Positions 42,698 through 50,454 of a DNA stretch of 64,000 nucleotides are shown one piece after another. The translations under genes were made by a program, and so were the position numbers. Under the pieces are notes generated by a model that made no database searches, had not been told where the DNA came from, and saw nothing but the letters and a program-made list of their open reading frames with translations. Source of the DNA: Streptomyces sp. V2I9 (GTDB lineage Bacteria; Actinomycetota; Actinomycetes; Streptomycetales; Streptomycetaceae); assembly GCF_030817475.1 (NCBI RefSeq), contig NZ_JAUSZJ010000002.1, forward strand, positions 2,223,501 through 2,287,500, given 5' to 3'. Each line of letters begins with the position of its first letter. Position 1 is the stretch's first letter.

Positions 42698-43822
42698 TCA
42701 CGCCGGCTCCCCCATCCGCCCGAAGACCGGGGCGAGCACCAGTTGGGCCGCGCCCTCCGCGACCGGCCGGTCGCCACCCCGCGCGACCGTGACCGTCACC
42801 CCCGCGCCCGCCCCGCCCCGAGCGGCCCGCTCCTCGATCACGGCGCGGACGCCCCGTACGTACGCGTCCTCGTCGGCGGCCACCGTCCGGCCGCCGAGGA
42901 CCACCCGGTCGATGTCGAGCAGGCCCACCAGGTTCGCCGCGCCCGTGCCCAGGACGCGGGCGGCCTCGGCCCGGTCGCCGCGCGCCTCGGCGGCCAGGCA
43001 CAGCGCCTCGACGCAGCCGCGTCCGCCGCAGCCGCAGAGCGGGCCGTCGAGCTGGAGGGTCTGGTGGCCGAACTCCCCCGCCCCCGTCCGCGCCCCCCGG
43101 TGCACCTGGCCGCCGAGCACCAGGCCGGCGCCGAGCCCCGTACCGAGGTGGAGGTAGGCGAAGTCACCGCCGCCCGCGTGCTCCGGCGCCAGGGCCAGAG
43201 CGAGCGCGGCCGCGTTCGTGTCCTTGTCCAGGACGACCGGGAGGCCGGTGCGCTCGGCGAGGGCGGCGCGCAGCGGGTAGCCGTCCCACCGCGGGAAACC
43301 GGTGACCCGGCGCAGGACGCCGTCCCGGTGGTCCAGCGGGCCGGGTACGGCGACGCCCACGCCCAGCACCGGCCGGTACGGTTCGGCCGCGCACAGGTCG
43401 CGTACCGCGTCGGCCGCACCGGCGAGGACCCGGTCCGCCGGGGCGCCGAGGTCCAGCGGTGCGCGGGTGACCGCGACCGGCCGGCCCGCCAGGTCGACCA
43501 GGACGGCGGTGAGCCCGTCGCGGTCCAGGTGCAGGCCGATGGCGAACTGCGCGTCGGGGACCAGCCGCAGAACGGTGCGCGGCTTGCCGCCGGTGGAAGG
43601 GCGCAGACCCGCGCCGACGGCCAGCCCGTCCTCCCGCAGCCGTGCGGTGATCTTGCTGACGGCCTGCGGGGTGAGGCCGGTGCCCTCGGCGAGCTCCAGC
43701 CGGCTGATGCCCTCCGACCCGGCCGCCCGCAGCAGGTCCAGGACCAGCGCGGCGTTGTAATGGCGCAGGGCCGGCAGGTTCACCCCGGCCTGGGGCCTCG
43801 CCCTCGTCCGGCTGCCGTTCAC
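42698..43822 (-). CDS. ROK-family transcriptional regulator
   Basis: 374 residues from GTG 43822, with AGGAGCGGGGC upstream. The N-terminal helix-turn-helix is YNAALVLDLLRAAGSEGISRLELAEGTGLTPQAVSKITARL. The ROK kinase fold is shown by LDKDTNAAALALALAPE, LHLGTGLGAGLVLGG, GEFGHQTLQL and the zinc site CGCGGRGCVEALC. It is divergent from a Gfo/Idh/MocA oxidoreductase gene, with a palindrome between them that it probably binds. Its effector is presumably a sugar. The gene start overlaps a 40-bp tandem repeat. Confidence 0.88.
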   Translation of the reverse strand: MNGSRTRARPQAGVNLPALRHYNAALVLDLLRAAGSEGISRLELAEGTGLTPQAVSKITARLREDGLAVGAGLRPSTGGKPRTVLRLVPDAQFAIGLHLDRDGLTAVLVDLAGRPVAVTRAPLDLGAPADRVLAGAADAVRDLCAAEPYRPVLGVGVAVPGPLDHRDGVLRRVTGFPRWDGYPLRAALAERTGLPVVLDKDTNAAALALALAPEHAGGGDFAYLHLGTGLGAGLVLGGQVHRGARTGAGEFGHQTLQLDGPLCGCGGRGCVEALCLAAEARGDRAEAARVLGTGAANLVGLLDIDRVVLGGRTVAADEDAYVRGVRAVIEERAARGGAGAGVTVTVARGGDRPVAEGAAQLVLAPVFGRMGEPA

Positions 43823-43940
43823 GCCCCGCTCCTGTTCACGACCACGATCCGTCTCCGTTAACGACCCGCTCCTGCTCACGACGACGATCCGCTCCCGTCC
43901 ACGACCCGCTCCGGTTCACGACGACGATCCGTTCCCGTCC
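43821..43940. repeat. Three imperfect 40-bp tandem repeats at the ROK gene start
   Basis: Units begin at 43821, 43861 and 43901, each starting ACG(A/C)CCCGCTCC and containing a (T/G)CACGAC(G/C)ACGATCCG block; a fourth partial copy follows. On the minus strand each unit carries an AGGAGCGGG-type Shine-Dalgarno. The unit nearest the gene holds the real Shine-Dalgarno of the ROK gene, so the array seems to be a duplication of the gene's own 5' end. Confidence 0.85.
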
Positions 43941-44017
43941 ACGACCACGCCCGGCCCCGCTCATGCCCCGGACCCGGCCCCGGTCCGGGGCACGAGCCCA
44001 TTGTGCCGGTCGCTTGC

Positions 44018-44042
44018 ACTTCAGCAACAGCGTTGCTTAAGT
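44018..44042. promoter_or_regulatory. Palindromic operator between ROK and oxidoreductase genes
   Basis: A 25-bp near-perfect palindrome: ACTTCAGCAAC, then AGC, then GTTGCTTAAGT (one mismatch pair per arm). It lies 8 bp before ATG 44050 of the oxidoreductase gene and upstream of the ROK gene. It is a likely ROK-protein binding site that would block the rightward promoter or initiation. Confidence 0.75.
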
Positions 44043-44049
44043 GGAACGC

Positions 44050-45177
44050 ATGACCTCCACCGCCTCCGACGCCCCCGGCACCCCGCTCCGCGTCGCGCTC
44101 GTCGGGTACGGCCTGGCCGGCTCCGTCTTCCACGCACCGCTGATCTCCGCCACCGGGGGTCTGGCCCTCGACACGGTCGTGACGTCGAACGAGGAGCGCA
44201 GGGCGGAGGCCCGCGCCGCGTACCCGGACGTGCGGTTCGCCGCCTCGCCGGACGAGCTGTGGGAGCGCGCCGACGAGCTGGACCTCGTCATCATCGCCAC
44301 CCCCAACAAGACGCACGTCCCGCTGGCGACGGCCGCGCTGAAGGCCGGGCTGCCGGTGGTCGTGGACAAGCCGGTCGCCGGGACGGCGGCCGAGGCGCGC
44401 GAGCTGGCGGGCCTCGCGGAGGAGCGCGGGCTGCTGCTGTCGGTCTTCCAGAACCGCCGCTGGGACAACGACTTCCGCACCCTGGCCGGGCTGATCGACG
44501 GCGGCGGGCTGGGCGAGGTGCAGCGTTTCGAGTCCCGCTTCGAGCGCTGGCGTCCGCAGCCGAAGGGAGGCTGGCGCGAGTCGGGCGATCCGGAGGAGAT
44601 CGGCGGGCTGCTGTACGACCTGGGCAGCCATGTCGTCGACCAGGCGCTGGTGCTGTTCGGCCCGGCGGTGCGCGTGTACGCGGAGTCCGACGTACGGCGT
44701 CCCGGCGCGGCGGCGGACGACGACACGTTCATCGCGGTCACCCATGCGAACGGGGTCCGCTCGCACCTGTACGTCAGCGCCACCACGGCACAGCTCGGCC
44801 CGCGCTTCCGGGTGCTGGGCTCCAAGGCGGGCTACGTGAAGTACGGCCTGGACCCGCAGGAGGCGGCCCTGCGCGAGGGGCTGCGCCCGGCGGCCGGCGA
44901 GCCGTGGGGTGAGGAGGGCGAGGAGCTGTGGGGCCGCCTCGGCTCCGGCGAGTCCCCGCTGTCGGGCGGCGGGTCCCCGGTCCGTACGCTGCCGGGCGAC
45001 TACCCCGCGTACTACGCCGCCGTCGCCTCCGCCGTACGCGGCACCGGCGACAACCCGGTCACCGCCCACCAGGCCGCCGCCGCACTGGACGTCCTGGAGG
45101 CCGCCCGCCGCTCGGCCCGCGAGGGCGTCACCGTCACCCTGTCCGGGGCCCCCGCCGGCGAGGAGCGCACCGCCTGA
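44050..45177 (+). CDS. Gfo/Idh/MocA-family oxidoreductase
   Basis: 375 residues from ATG 44050; GTG 44041, inside the operator, is the alternative. The Rossmann fold starts PLRVALVGYGLAGSVFHAP, followed by LVIIATPNKTHVPLATAALKAGLPVVVDKPVAGTAAEA, which contains the family DKP/EKP motif. The middle domain has LSVFQNRRWDNDFRTL and GGLLYDLGSHVVDQAL, the latter carrying the catalytic-region His. It oxidises or reduces sugars or inositols with NAD(P). The next gene overlaps the stop (TGATG). It is probably induced when the ROK protein leaves the operator. Confidence 0.88.
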   Translation: MTSTASDAPGTPLRVALVGYGLAGSVFHAPLISATGGLALDTVVTSNEERRAEARAAYPDVRFAASPDELWERADELDLVIIATPNKTHVPLATAALKAGLPVVVDKPVAGTAAEARELAGLAEERGLLLSVFQNRRWDNDFRTLAGLIDGGGLGEVQRFESRFERWRPQPKGGWRESGDPEEIGGLLYDLGSHVVDQALVLFGPAVRVYAESDVRRPGAAADDDTFIAVTHANGVRSHLYVSATTAQLGPRFRVLGSKAGYVKYGLDPQEAALREGLRPAAGEPWGEEGEELWGRLGSGESPLSGGGSPVRTLPGDYPAYYAAVASAVRGTGDNPVTAHQAAAALDVLEAARRSAREGVTVTLSGAPAGEERTA

Positions 45178-45668
45178 TGACCACCGCCTCCCCCACCATC
45201 GCCGAGCTGATCGCCCAGGAGCGGCGGCTCGCCCTCCCCCACTTCTCGTACGACGACGCGTTCGCGCTCGGCAGTCTGCTGGTCCGGCTGGCGCGCGAGC
45301 GGCACGCCCCCGTCGCGATCGACATCCGGCGCGGCGCGCAGCAGCTGTTCCACGCGGCGCTGCCCGGTTCCAGCGCGGACAACGACGCGTGGATCGACCG
45401 CAAGCGCAGGGTCGTCGAGCGGTACGGCGAGAGCTCGTACCTGGTGGGCACCCGCTTCCGGGCGAAGGGCACGACCTTCGAGGAGTCTTCCCGGCTGGAC
45501 CCGGACACGTACGCGGCGCACGGCGGTTCGTTCCCGATCGCGGTGGAGGGGGCGGGCGTGATCGGCACGGTCACCGTCTCCGGGCTGCCGCAGGCCGAGG
45601 ACCACGCGCTGGTGGTCGAGGCGCTGGAGCAGTTCGCGGCGGCGAGGGAAACGGACGCGCGGGCCTGA
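45177..45668 (+). CDS. UPF0303/heme-degrading-domain-like protein
   Basis: 163 residues. The ATG shares TGATG with the preceding stop. The sequence fits the UPF0303 group of the HbpS/GlcG-like fold: SYDDAFALGSLLVRLARERHAPVAIDIRRGAQQLFHAALPGSSADNDAWIDRKRRVVERYGESSYLVG, ending VIGTVTVSGLPQAEDHALVVEAL. Members are annotated as heme-degrading-domain proteins, though many are untested. Coupling to the oxidoreductase suggests a shared carbohydrate role. Confidence 0.85.
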   Translation: MTTASPTIAELIAQERRLALPHFSYDDAFALGSLLVRLARERHAPVAIDIRRGAQQLFHAALPGSSADNDAWIDRKRRVVERYGESSYLVGTRFRAKGTTFEESSRLDPDTYAAHGGSFPIAVEGAGVIGTVTVSGLPQAEDHALVVEALEQFAAARETDARA

Positions 45669-45815
45669 CGGACGTACGGGCCTGACAAGCGTGCGGGAGG
45701 GGCGGACGTACGGGAGGGCGGACGTACGGGAGGGGCGGAGGTACGGGGTCTCACGGCCGAACGGGGCGGGCGTACGGGCCTCACGGCCGAACGGGGCGGG
45801 CGGGCACGAGGAGGC
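45669..45815. repeat. GTAC-centred array, about 17-bp period, plus a 31-bp repeat
   Basis: GTAC at 45674, 45708, 45724, 45741 and 45772, with a GTGCG variant at 45691 (steps 17, 17, 16, 17, 31). Unit GGGGCGGACGTACGGGA. At 45749-45809, CTCACGGCCGAACGGGGCGGGCG occurs twice, 31 bp apart. It lies in the gap between the UPF0303 gene and the FAH gene. Confidence 0.8.
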
Positions 45816-45938
45816 CGCCGGGACACCCCGTACGAGGACACGTACGCGGAGGTGAGGCCGGGGGCGGGGTGCCACGGGCGCGACACCCCGCCCCTCTCCG
45901 CCGTCCGGCCTCCCGGCCGCCCGTCGTCCGCAGCGGGG

Positions 45939-46800
45939 CTACGCCGCCTTCAGCTCCTGCCGCTGGCGGCCGAGCCCTTCCACCTCCAGCTCCACCACAT
46001 CGCCCCGCCCTCAGGTACGGCTTCGGCTCGGGCTGTCCCATCGCCACCCCGGCGGGCGTACCGGTGTTGATCACGTCGCCCGGATAGAGCGTCATGAAGT
46101 GGCTGAGGTAGCGGACGACCTCACCGACCGGGAAGATCTGCTCGGCCGTGGTGCCGTGCTGCCTCAACTCGCCGTTGACCCAGAGGCGCAGCGGCAGGGC
46201 CTGCGGGTCGGGCACCTCGTCGGCGGTGACCAGCCAGGGGCCCAGCGGGTTGAACGTCTCGCAGTTCTTGCCCTTGTCCCAGGTGCCGCCGCGCTCGATC
46301 TGGTACTCGCGCTCGGAGACGTCGTGGGCCGTCGCGTACCCGGCGATGTGCGCGAGCCCCTGCTCCGCCGTCTCCAGGTAGCGGGCGGTGCGCCCGATCA
46401 CGACGGCGAGCTCGACCTCCCAGTCCGTCTTACGGCTGCCGCGCGGCACGAGCACCGTGTCCTCGGGCCCGACGACGGTGTCGGGGGCCTTGAAGAAGAG
46501 GATCGGCTCCGCCGGGATCTCCGCGCCCGCCTCGGCGGCGTGGTCGTGGTAGTTCAGCCCGATGCACACGATCTTGCCGATACGCGCCAGGGGCGGGCCG
46601 ATCCGCAGGCCCGTGGCGTCCAGGGCGGGCAGGACGCCGGGCGTCGCGGCGGCGGCCCGTACCCGGGCGAGCGCGGAGGCGTCGGCGAGCAGGTCGCCGT
46701 CGATGTCGGGAACGATCCCCGACAGATCACGCAGTGTCCCGTCGCGGTCGAGAAGTGCGGGGCGCTCGGCGCCCGCCGTGCCGACTCGAAGCAGCTTCAA
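45939..46800 (-). pseudogene. Fumarylacetoacetate hydrolase-family gene with a C-terminal frameshift
   Basis: TTG 46800 follows AGAGGAG. The body is a typical FAH-family protein: IGKIVCIGLNYHDHAAEAGAEIP, FFKAPDTVVGPEDTV, DWEVELAVVIGR, GYATAHDVSEREYQ, CETFNPLGPWLVT and DVINTGTPAGVAMGQPEPKPYLRAG. After this the frame breaks. Removing one base from the CCCC run at 46003-46006 restores DVVELEVEGLGRQRQELKAA and a stop at 45939-45941, giving ~286 residues, the normal length. As read, the protein would instead carry a ~75-residue unrelated tail ending at 45781. It is either a recent inactivating mutation or a sequencing error in a homopolymer. The enzyme would hydrolyse acylpyruvates or related diketones. 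Confidence 0.8.
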
Positions 46801-46984
46801 CGGTCCAACTCCTCTGGGTCGAGGTGACGCCCTGCGACGGTGTGCGGCCGGCGCGGGACGTGGCCGATCGTCCAAGAGAAGCGATCGGTCCGCAAGACCT
46901 CGTTCACCCACTGGAACCGCCCGGCAAAGCGCCGGACTCGCCCCCGCCCGTACGGTGAACGCGCCGGGCGCCCCGGCATACCGC

Positions 46985-47755
46985 CTACGCGGCGGTCGTC
47001 GCCGTCCCGCCGGCGACCGGCATGTCCCGGTACAGCCAGGCCCGCTCGACCGCGGTCCAGGTCGTGGTGGTGACGACGTACAGGGCGGCGGCCAGCGGGA
47101 CGACGGCCACGGTGATCAGGGTGAAGAACGGCAGCAGCGGCATCAACGTCGTCATCGCGCCCATGCCGGGCACCGGCTGCCCGTCCGGACCGGTGGCGGG
47201 CGTCATCGGGTTGGCGGCCATCTGCCGCTTGGTACGTCCGTAGCTGAACGTGGCGACGAGGGCGACGATCACGAAGATCCCCAGGTGGACCAGCCCCTGG
47301 CCGCCGAACATCCCGCCGTGCGCGAGGGCGTCGGACCAGCGTCCGCCGAGCGGTGCGCCGAGCAGGTCGTGGCTGAGCAGCGCGTTGGGCTCGCCTCCGA
47401 TCGAGCCGCTGGAGAACAGGTGGTAGAGGAGGAAGAAGGCGGGCATCTGGAGCAGGCTCGGCAGGCAGCCGGAGAGCGGCGACACCTTCTCGGTGGCGTG
47501 CAGCTCCATGATCGCCTTCTGCATCCGCTCGAGGTTCTTGCCGTGCTTCCTGCGGAGTTCGGCGATCTGCGGCTGGAGCCGGCTGCGGGCCTTCTGGCCC
47601 CGCGCGGCGGCCCGCGACAGGGGGTGGACGGCGAGCCGGACGAGCGCGGTGAACAGGATGATCGCGGCGGCGGTGGACGCGGTCCGGAAGAACGGGTGGA
47701 GCAGATCGGCGAGGGAGCCGACCAGGCTCGCGAAAGCGGACATGAACGCGGACAT
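46985..47755 (-). CDS. YidC/Oxa1-family membrane insertase paralogue
   Basis: 256 residues from ATG 47755 after GGAGGGCTC. Five membrane segments; the YidC core is IILFTALVRLAVHPLSRAAARGQKARSRLQPQIAELRRKHGKNLERMQKAIMELHATEKVSPLSGCLPSLLQMPAFFLLYHLF, including the positively charged groove region and cytoplasmic hairpin. It is a second, short YidC without the N-terminal extracytoplasmic domain, as is normal in Gram-positives. It inserts membrane proteins. The small membrane protein gene upstream may be its partner. Confidence 0.9.
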   Translation of the reverse strand: MSAFMSAFASLVGSLADLLHPFFRTASTAAAIILFTALVRLAVHPLSRAAARGQKARSRLQPQIAELRRKHGKNLERMQKAIMELHATEKVSPLSGCLPSLLQMPAFFLLYHLFSSGSIGGEPNALLSHDLLGAPLGGRWSDALAHGGMFGGQGLVHLGIFVIVALVATFSYGRTKRQMAANPMTPATGPDGQPVPGMGAMTTLMPLLPFFTLITVAVVPLAAALYVVTTTTWTAVERAWLYRDMPVAGGTATTAA

Positions 47756-47960
47756 GGGTGAGCCCTCCGGGGGTCTCGTCGTGCCGGGAGGTGCCTGCGC
47801 ACGGGCAGGTACGGGGTGGTCACTCGGCAGGACGGCCGCGCGGGTGCGCACACGACCCGGGTACGGGAGCGACACTCGCGCCAGGTACGGGAGTGACACG
47901 CGCGTACGACGGGAGCGGTACGGGGCTTCCCGTGAAGGTCGCGGAGGGGTTCGAGGTTCC

Positions 47961-48293
47961 CTACGCGGCGGCCGTCAGAAGGCCGCGTCCAGGTGCGCGG
48001 GGCCTGGTGCGGCCGCGGGCGTCGGGATCGCGTTGCGGAAGGAACGCGGTACGCCGCTCCCGGTCCCTGATGGCCGTACGGACCCGTGTGCGGGGCACCG
48101 GGGGCGCGCAGCGGGCGCTGATGACAGCGCAGGCGAGCAGCGCGGAGCCGGCGGCCGCGGTGGCGGCGAGCGCGACGGCGGCGGAGAGGCTGCCGCCCCC
48201 GGCGAGCAGGATCTCGGTGAGGAGGAGGACGAGGAGCCCGGCGGGCCGGAGCAGCCGGGCGAAGGTACGGCGCAGGGAGACGGCGTCCCGCAT
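47961..48293 (-). CDS. Small membrane protein (DUF6412-like)
   Basis: 110 residues from ATG 48293; AGGGGAGGTG lies about 12 bp upstream, and in-frame GTG/ATG starts farther upstream are possible. Two membrane helices (LLVLLLTEILLAGGGSLSA; AATAAAGSALLACAVISA) and a basic C-terminal tail. The arrangement beside a YidC paralogue is familiar in Streptomyces, where such proteins are called DUF6412. Its function is unknown. Confidence 0.7.
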   Translation of the reverse strand: MRDAVSLRRTFARLLRPAGLLVLLLTEILLAGGGSLSAAVALAATAAAGSALLACAVISARCAPPVPRTRVRTAIRDRERRTAFLPQRDPDARGRTRPRAPGRGLLTAAA

Positions 48294-48320
48294 GGTGTGC
48301 GGCACCTCCCCTTGCTCGTA

Positions 48321-48380
48321 GGACTTCGGAGAACCCTCGCGGGTCTCCGCAGACTTCGCAGGACTTCCCAGGACTTCTTC
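48321..48380. repeat. Helically phased GGACTTC decamers in the leader of the DUF6412-like gene
   Basis: (G/A)GACTTC occurs at 48351, 48361 and 48371, and again at 48321, exactly 30 bp away, so all are on one 10-bp phase. A TATAAC -10-like hexamer for the minus strand is near 48460. The region 48381-48744 has no other supported feature. Confidence 0.6.
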
Positions 48381-48744
48381 GTACGGCCCTGAGGGCTTCC
48401 TCGTACGACTCACGCGTGCCGAACATCGATGCGCAGGGCACTCACTTCGTTATACACGATGATCGGACGCCCCCGGATCGGCCGGGAGGAGGACCTCGTC
48501 CGCCCCCTCCTCGCCCCCGTACCGTCGCCGGCAGCCGGGCGTCCGAACGGGCACGAGGAACACACTGCCCGGCGAGCAGGACAAGGGCGAGCGGGGATCA
48601 CCGCAGGGGCCTCCCGGGGAGCGCCGCAAGGGGCCGCTGGGAAGTACCGCAGGCGTAGACCCCCCAACTCTCCAAAACGTCTCCCCCTTCTCCTTCCCGG
48701 ACCTCTTCTCCCCGCCGTCACCGTCCGGCAGTACCGTGTGGTTC

Positions 48745-49749
48745 ATGCGCCCCGACACGCCTGCCGACCACACCACCGAAGCCGAGCGTCTGCTCCGCAC
48801 CGCGGCGCAGTACCCCGAGGACCACGAACCGCTGGTTCTCCAGGCCGCGGCCCACCTGGAACTCGCGGGCGACCGCGCCCGCGCGAGCACGCTCTACGAC
48901 GACCTGCTCGGGGCCCCCGAGGCCGGCCTCGCGCAGCCGCACCTGATCAAGGCCCTGAAAGCGGCGAACCTCTGGGAGTACGGCCACGAGGCCGAGGCAC
49001 GGGCGATCATCGACGGGATCCGCGCGGCGGGCCCGCTGGACGCCGCGCCCTGGCAGGTCGCCGCGGAGACCCTGGAAGCGCACGACGAGCTGGAAGCGGC
49101 GCACGACTTCTTCTCGACCGCGCTGACGCTGCTGCTGGCGCCGGGCGAGGAGGTCCCGTACGCCACGCAGTCCCTCCTGACCGGCCGCCACCGGGTGCGC
49201 AGGCTGATGGGCCTGGACCACGACGCCTGGGACGAGTTGGCCGGTGTGCTGCACACGGCCCCGGTGCCGCTGGACGAACTGCACGACCCGAAGCGCCTGT
49301 GGTCGCTGGGCTCCTCGGACCCGGTCGAGCTGAAGGCCGAGATCACCCGCCTCCGCGCGGAGCTGGGCACCTACCGCACGGCGCTGTCCCGCCCGTTCCC
49401 GGTGGCCGTCCTGCACTGGCCGGTGAACGAACTACGCGAACTGCTCACGGCGTACCCGGAGTTGACCGATGAGTACGTGGACCACGCCACCCACCTGAAC
49501 CGCCTGGAGGCCGCACTCCGCGACCTCCACGCGGCGGGCACCCCGAACCTGGGCATCGTGACGGGCACGGTCCCCTCGTACGAGGCGTTCGCCGCCTCGG
49601 AAGCCACGTCCCCGGCCACCCCCGGCCTCCTCCCCCAGTACGCCACCACCCTCGCAGCCCGAGGCCGCGCCACCCCGTGGCCGCCCTCGCGCACGGCGGC
49701 GTGCTGGTGCGGGTCGGGGGAGGCTTACGGAAGGTGCCACGGGGGCTGA
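48745..49749 (+). CDS. TPR-like protein with C-terminal SEC-C zinc motif
   Basis: 334 residues. ATG 48745 has no Shine-Dalgarno but lies 7 bp after TACCGT, so a leaderless mRNA is likely. The N-terminal ~150 residues are helical repeats (EAERLLRTAAQYPEDHEPLVLQAAAHLELAGDRARA). The end CWCGSGEAYGRCHGG is a SEC-C motif, which binds zinc and, in SecA, contacts SecB or ribosomes. It lacks SecA domains. It may be a protein-binding adaptor; the specific role is unknown. Confidence 0.82.
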   Translation: MRPDTPADHTTEAERLLRTAAQYPEDHEPLVLQAAAHLELAGDRARASTLYDDLLGAPEAGLAQPHLIKALKAANLWEYGHEAEARAIIDGIRAAGPLDAAPWQVAAETLEAHDELEAAHDFFSTALTLLLAPGEEVPYATQSLLTGRHRVRRLMGLDHDAWDELAGVLHTAPVPLDELHDPKRLWSLGSSDPVELKAEITRLRAELGTYRTALSRPFPVAVLHWPVNELRELLTAYPELTDEYVDHATHLNRLEAALRDLHAAGTPNLGIVTGTVPSYEAFAASEATSPATPGLLPQYATTLAARGRATPWPPSRTAACWCGSGEAYGRCHGG

Positions 49750-49870
49750 GCCTTCCGCGGGGCGGCCCGGCCGGATCCACGTACCGACGCGGCGCGGAAT
49801 CCTGGCCGGGCCGCCCCGCGGCTCCTCGACCGACGATGACACCGAGACAGCTCGTAGGACACTGGAAGTA

Positions 49871-50299
49871 ATGAGCAGGGCCAAGCCTTCATCTCCGAGC
49901 GTGTCCGCCCGCATGAGCCGCCAGGCCAGGCGTGACACCGCACCCGAAGTCGCGGTGCGCAAGCTCCTGCACGCGGCCGGTTACCGGTTCCGTGTCAACG
50001 CTCGCGTACCGGACATGCCTCGGCGGACCATGGACATCGCCTTCACGCGGGCCAAGGTCGCCGTGATGATCGACGGCTGCTTCTGGCACGGCTGCCCCGA
50101 GCACGCCACGCAACCGAAGGCGAACGCCCAGTGGTGGCGGGAGAAACTGGACCGAAACATGGCCAGGGACCGGGAGACGACCGAGCATCTGGCCGCTGCA
50201 GGGTGGACCGTACTGCGATTCTGGGAGCATGAAGCGGCGGAGGCAGCCGCGAGCGAAGTCGCGGCCACTCTGGAATCGATCACGGGAAACCGCGTCTGA
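49871..50299 (+). CDS. vsr: Very-short-patch-repair (Vsr-like) endonuclease
   Basis: 142 residues from ATG 49871; no strong ribosome-binding site. The Vsr hallmarks are MDIAF (catalytic Asp), VAVMIDGCFWHGCPEH (catalytic His and zinc-site region), WWREKLDRNMARDRET and GWTVLRFWEHE. Vsr nicks DNA at T-G mismatches produced by deamination at methylated cytosine sites. No cytosine methyltransferase gene is adjacent, and the region GC looks lower than its surroundings. It is convergent with two AlkB-like oxygenase genes, which suggests a base-repair or modification island. Confidence 0.88.
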   Translation: MSRAKPSSPSVSARMSRQARRDTAPEVAVRKLLHAAGYRFRVNARVPDMPRRTMDIAFTRAKVAVMIDGCFWHGCPEHATQPKANAQWWREKLDRNMARDRETTEHLAAAGWTVLRFWEHEAAEAAASEVAATLESITGNRV

Positions 50300-50454
50300 T
50301 CCACCCGGCCGCAACCACACTTCGACGTGAACCGGATCGGCCAGTCACTACTGTGGACGACCGGAGATCACCAACAGCAACCGGCGCGCTGCAGGCCTCT
50401 CTCTTCGCCGGAGCACTTCGAGACCTCGTGACCCGCACGGGGTCTGGGAACCAG

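Noticed and set aside
45781..45938. Extended C-terminal domain of the FAH-family protein
   Set aside because: The frame leaves the conserved sequence at a homopolymer and then reads through repeats. A one-base correction restores the family's normal end.
48410..48721. Minus-strand frame upstream of the DUF6412-like gene
   Set aside because: Arg/Pro/Gly-rich chance frame overlapping the leader repeats, with no ribosome-binding site or homology seen.
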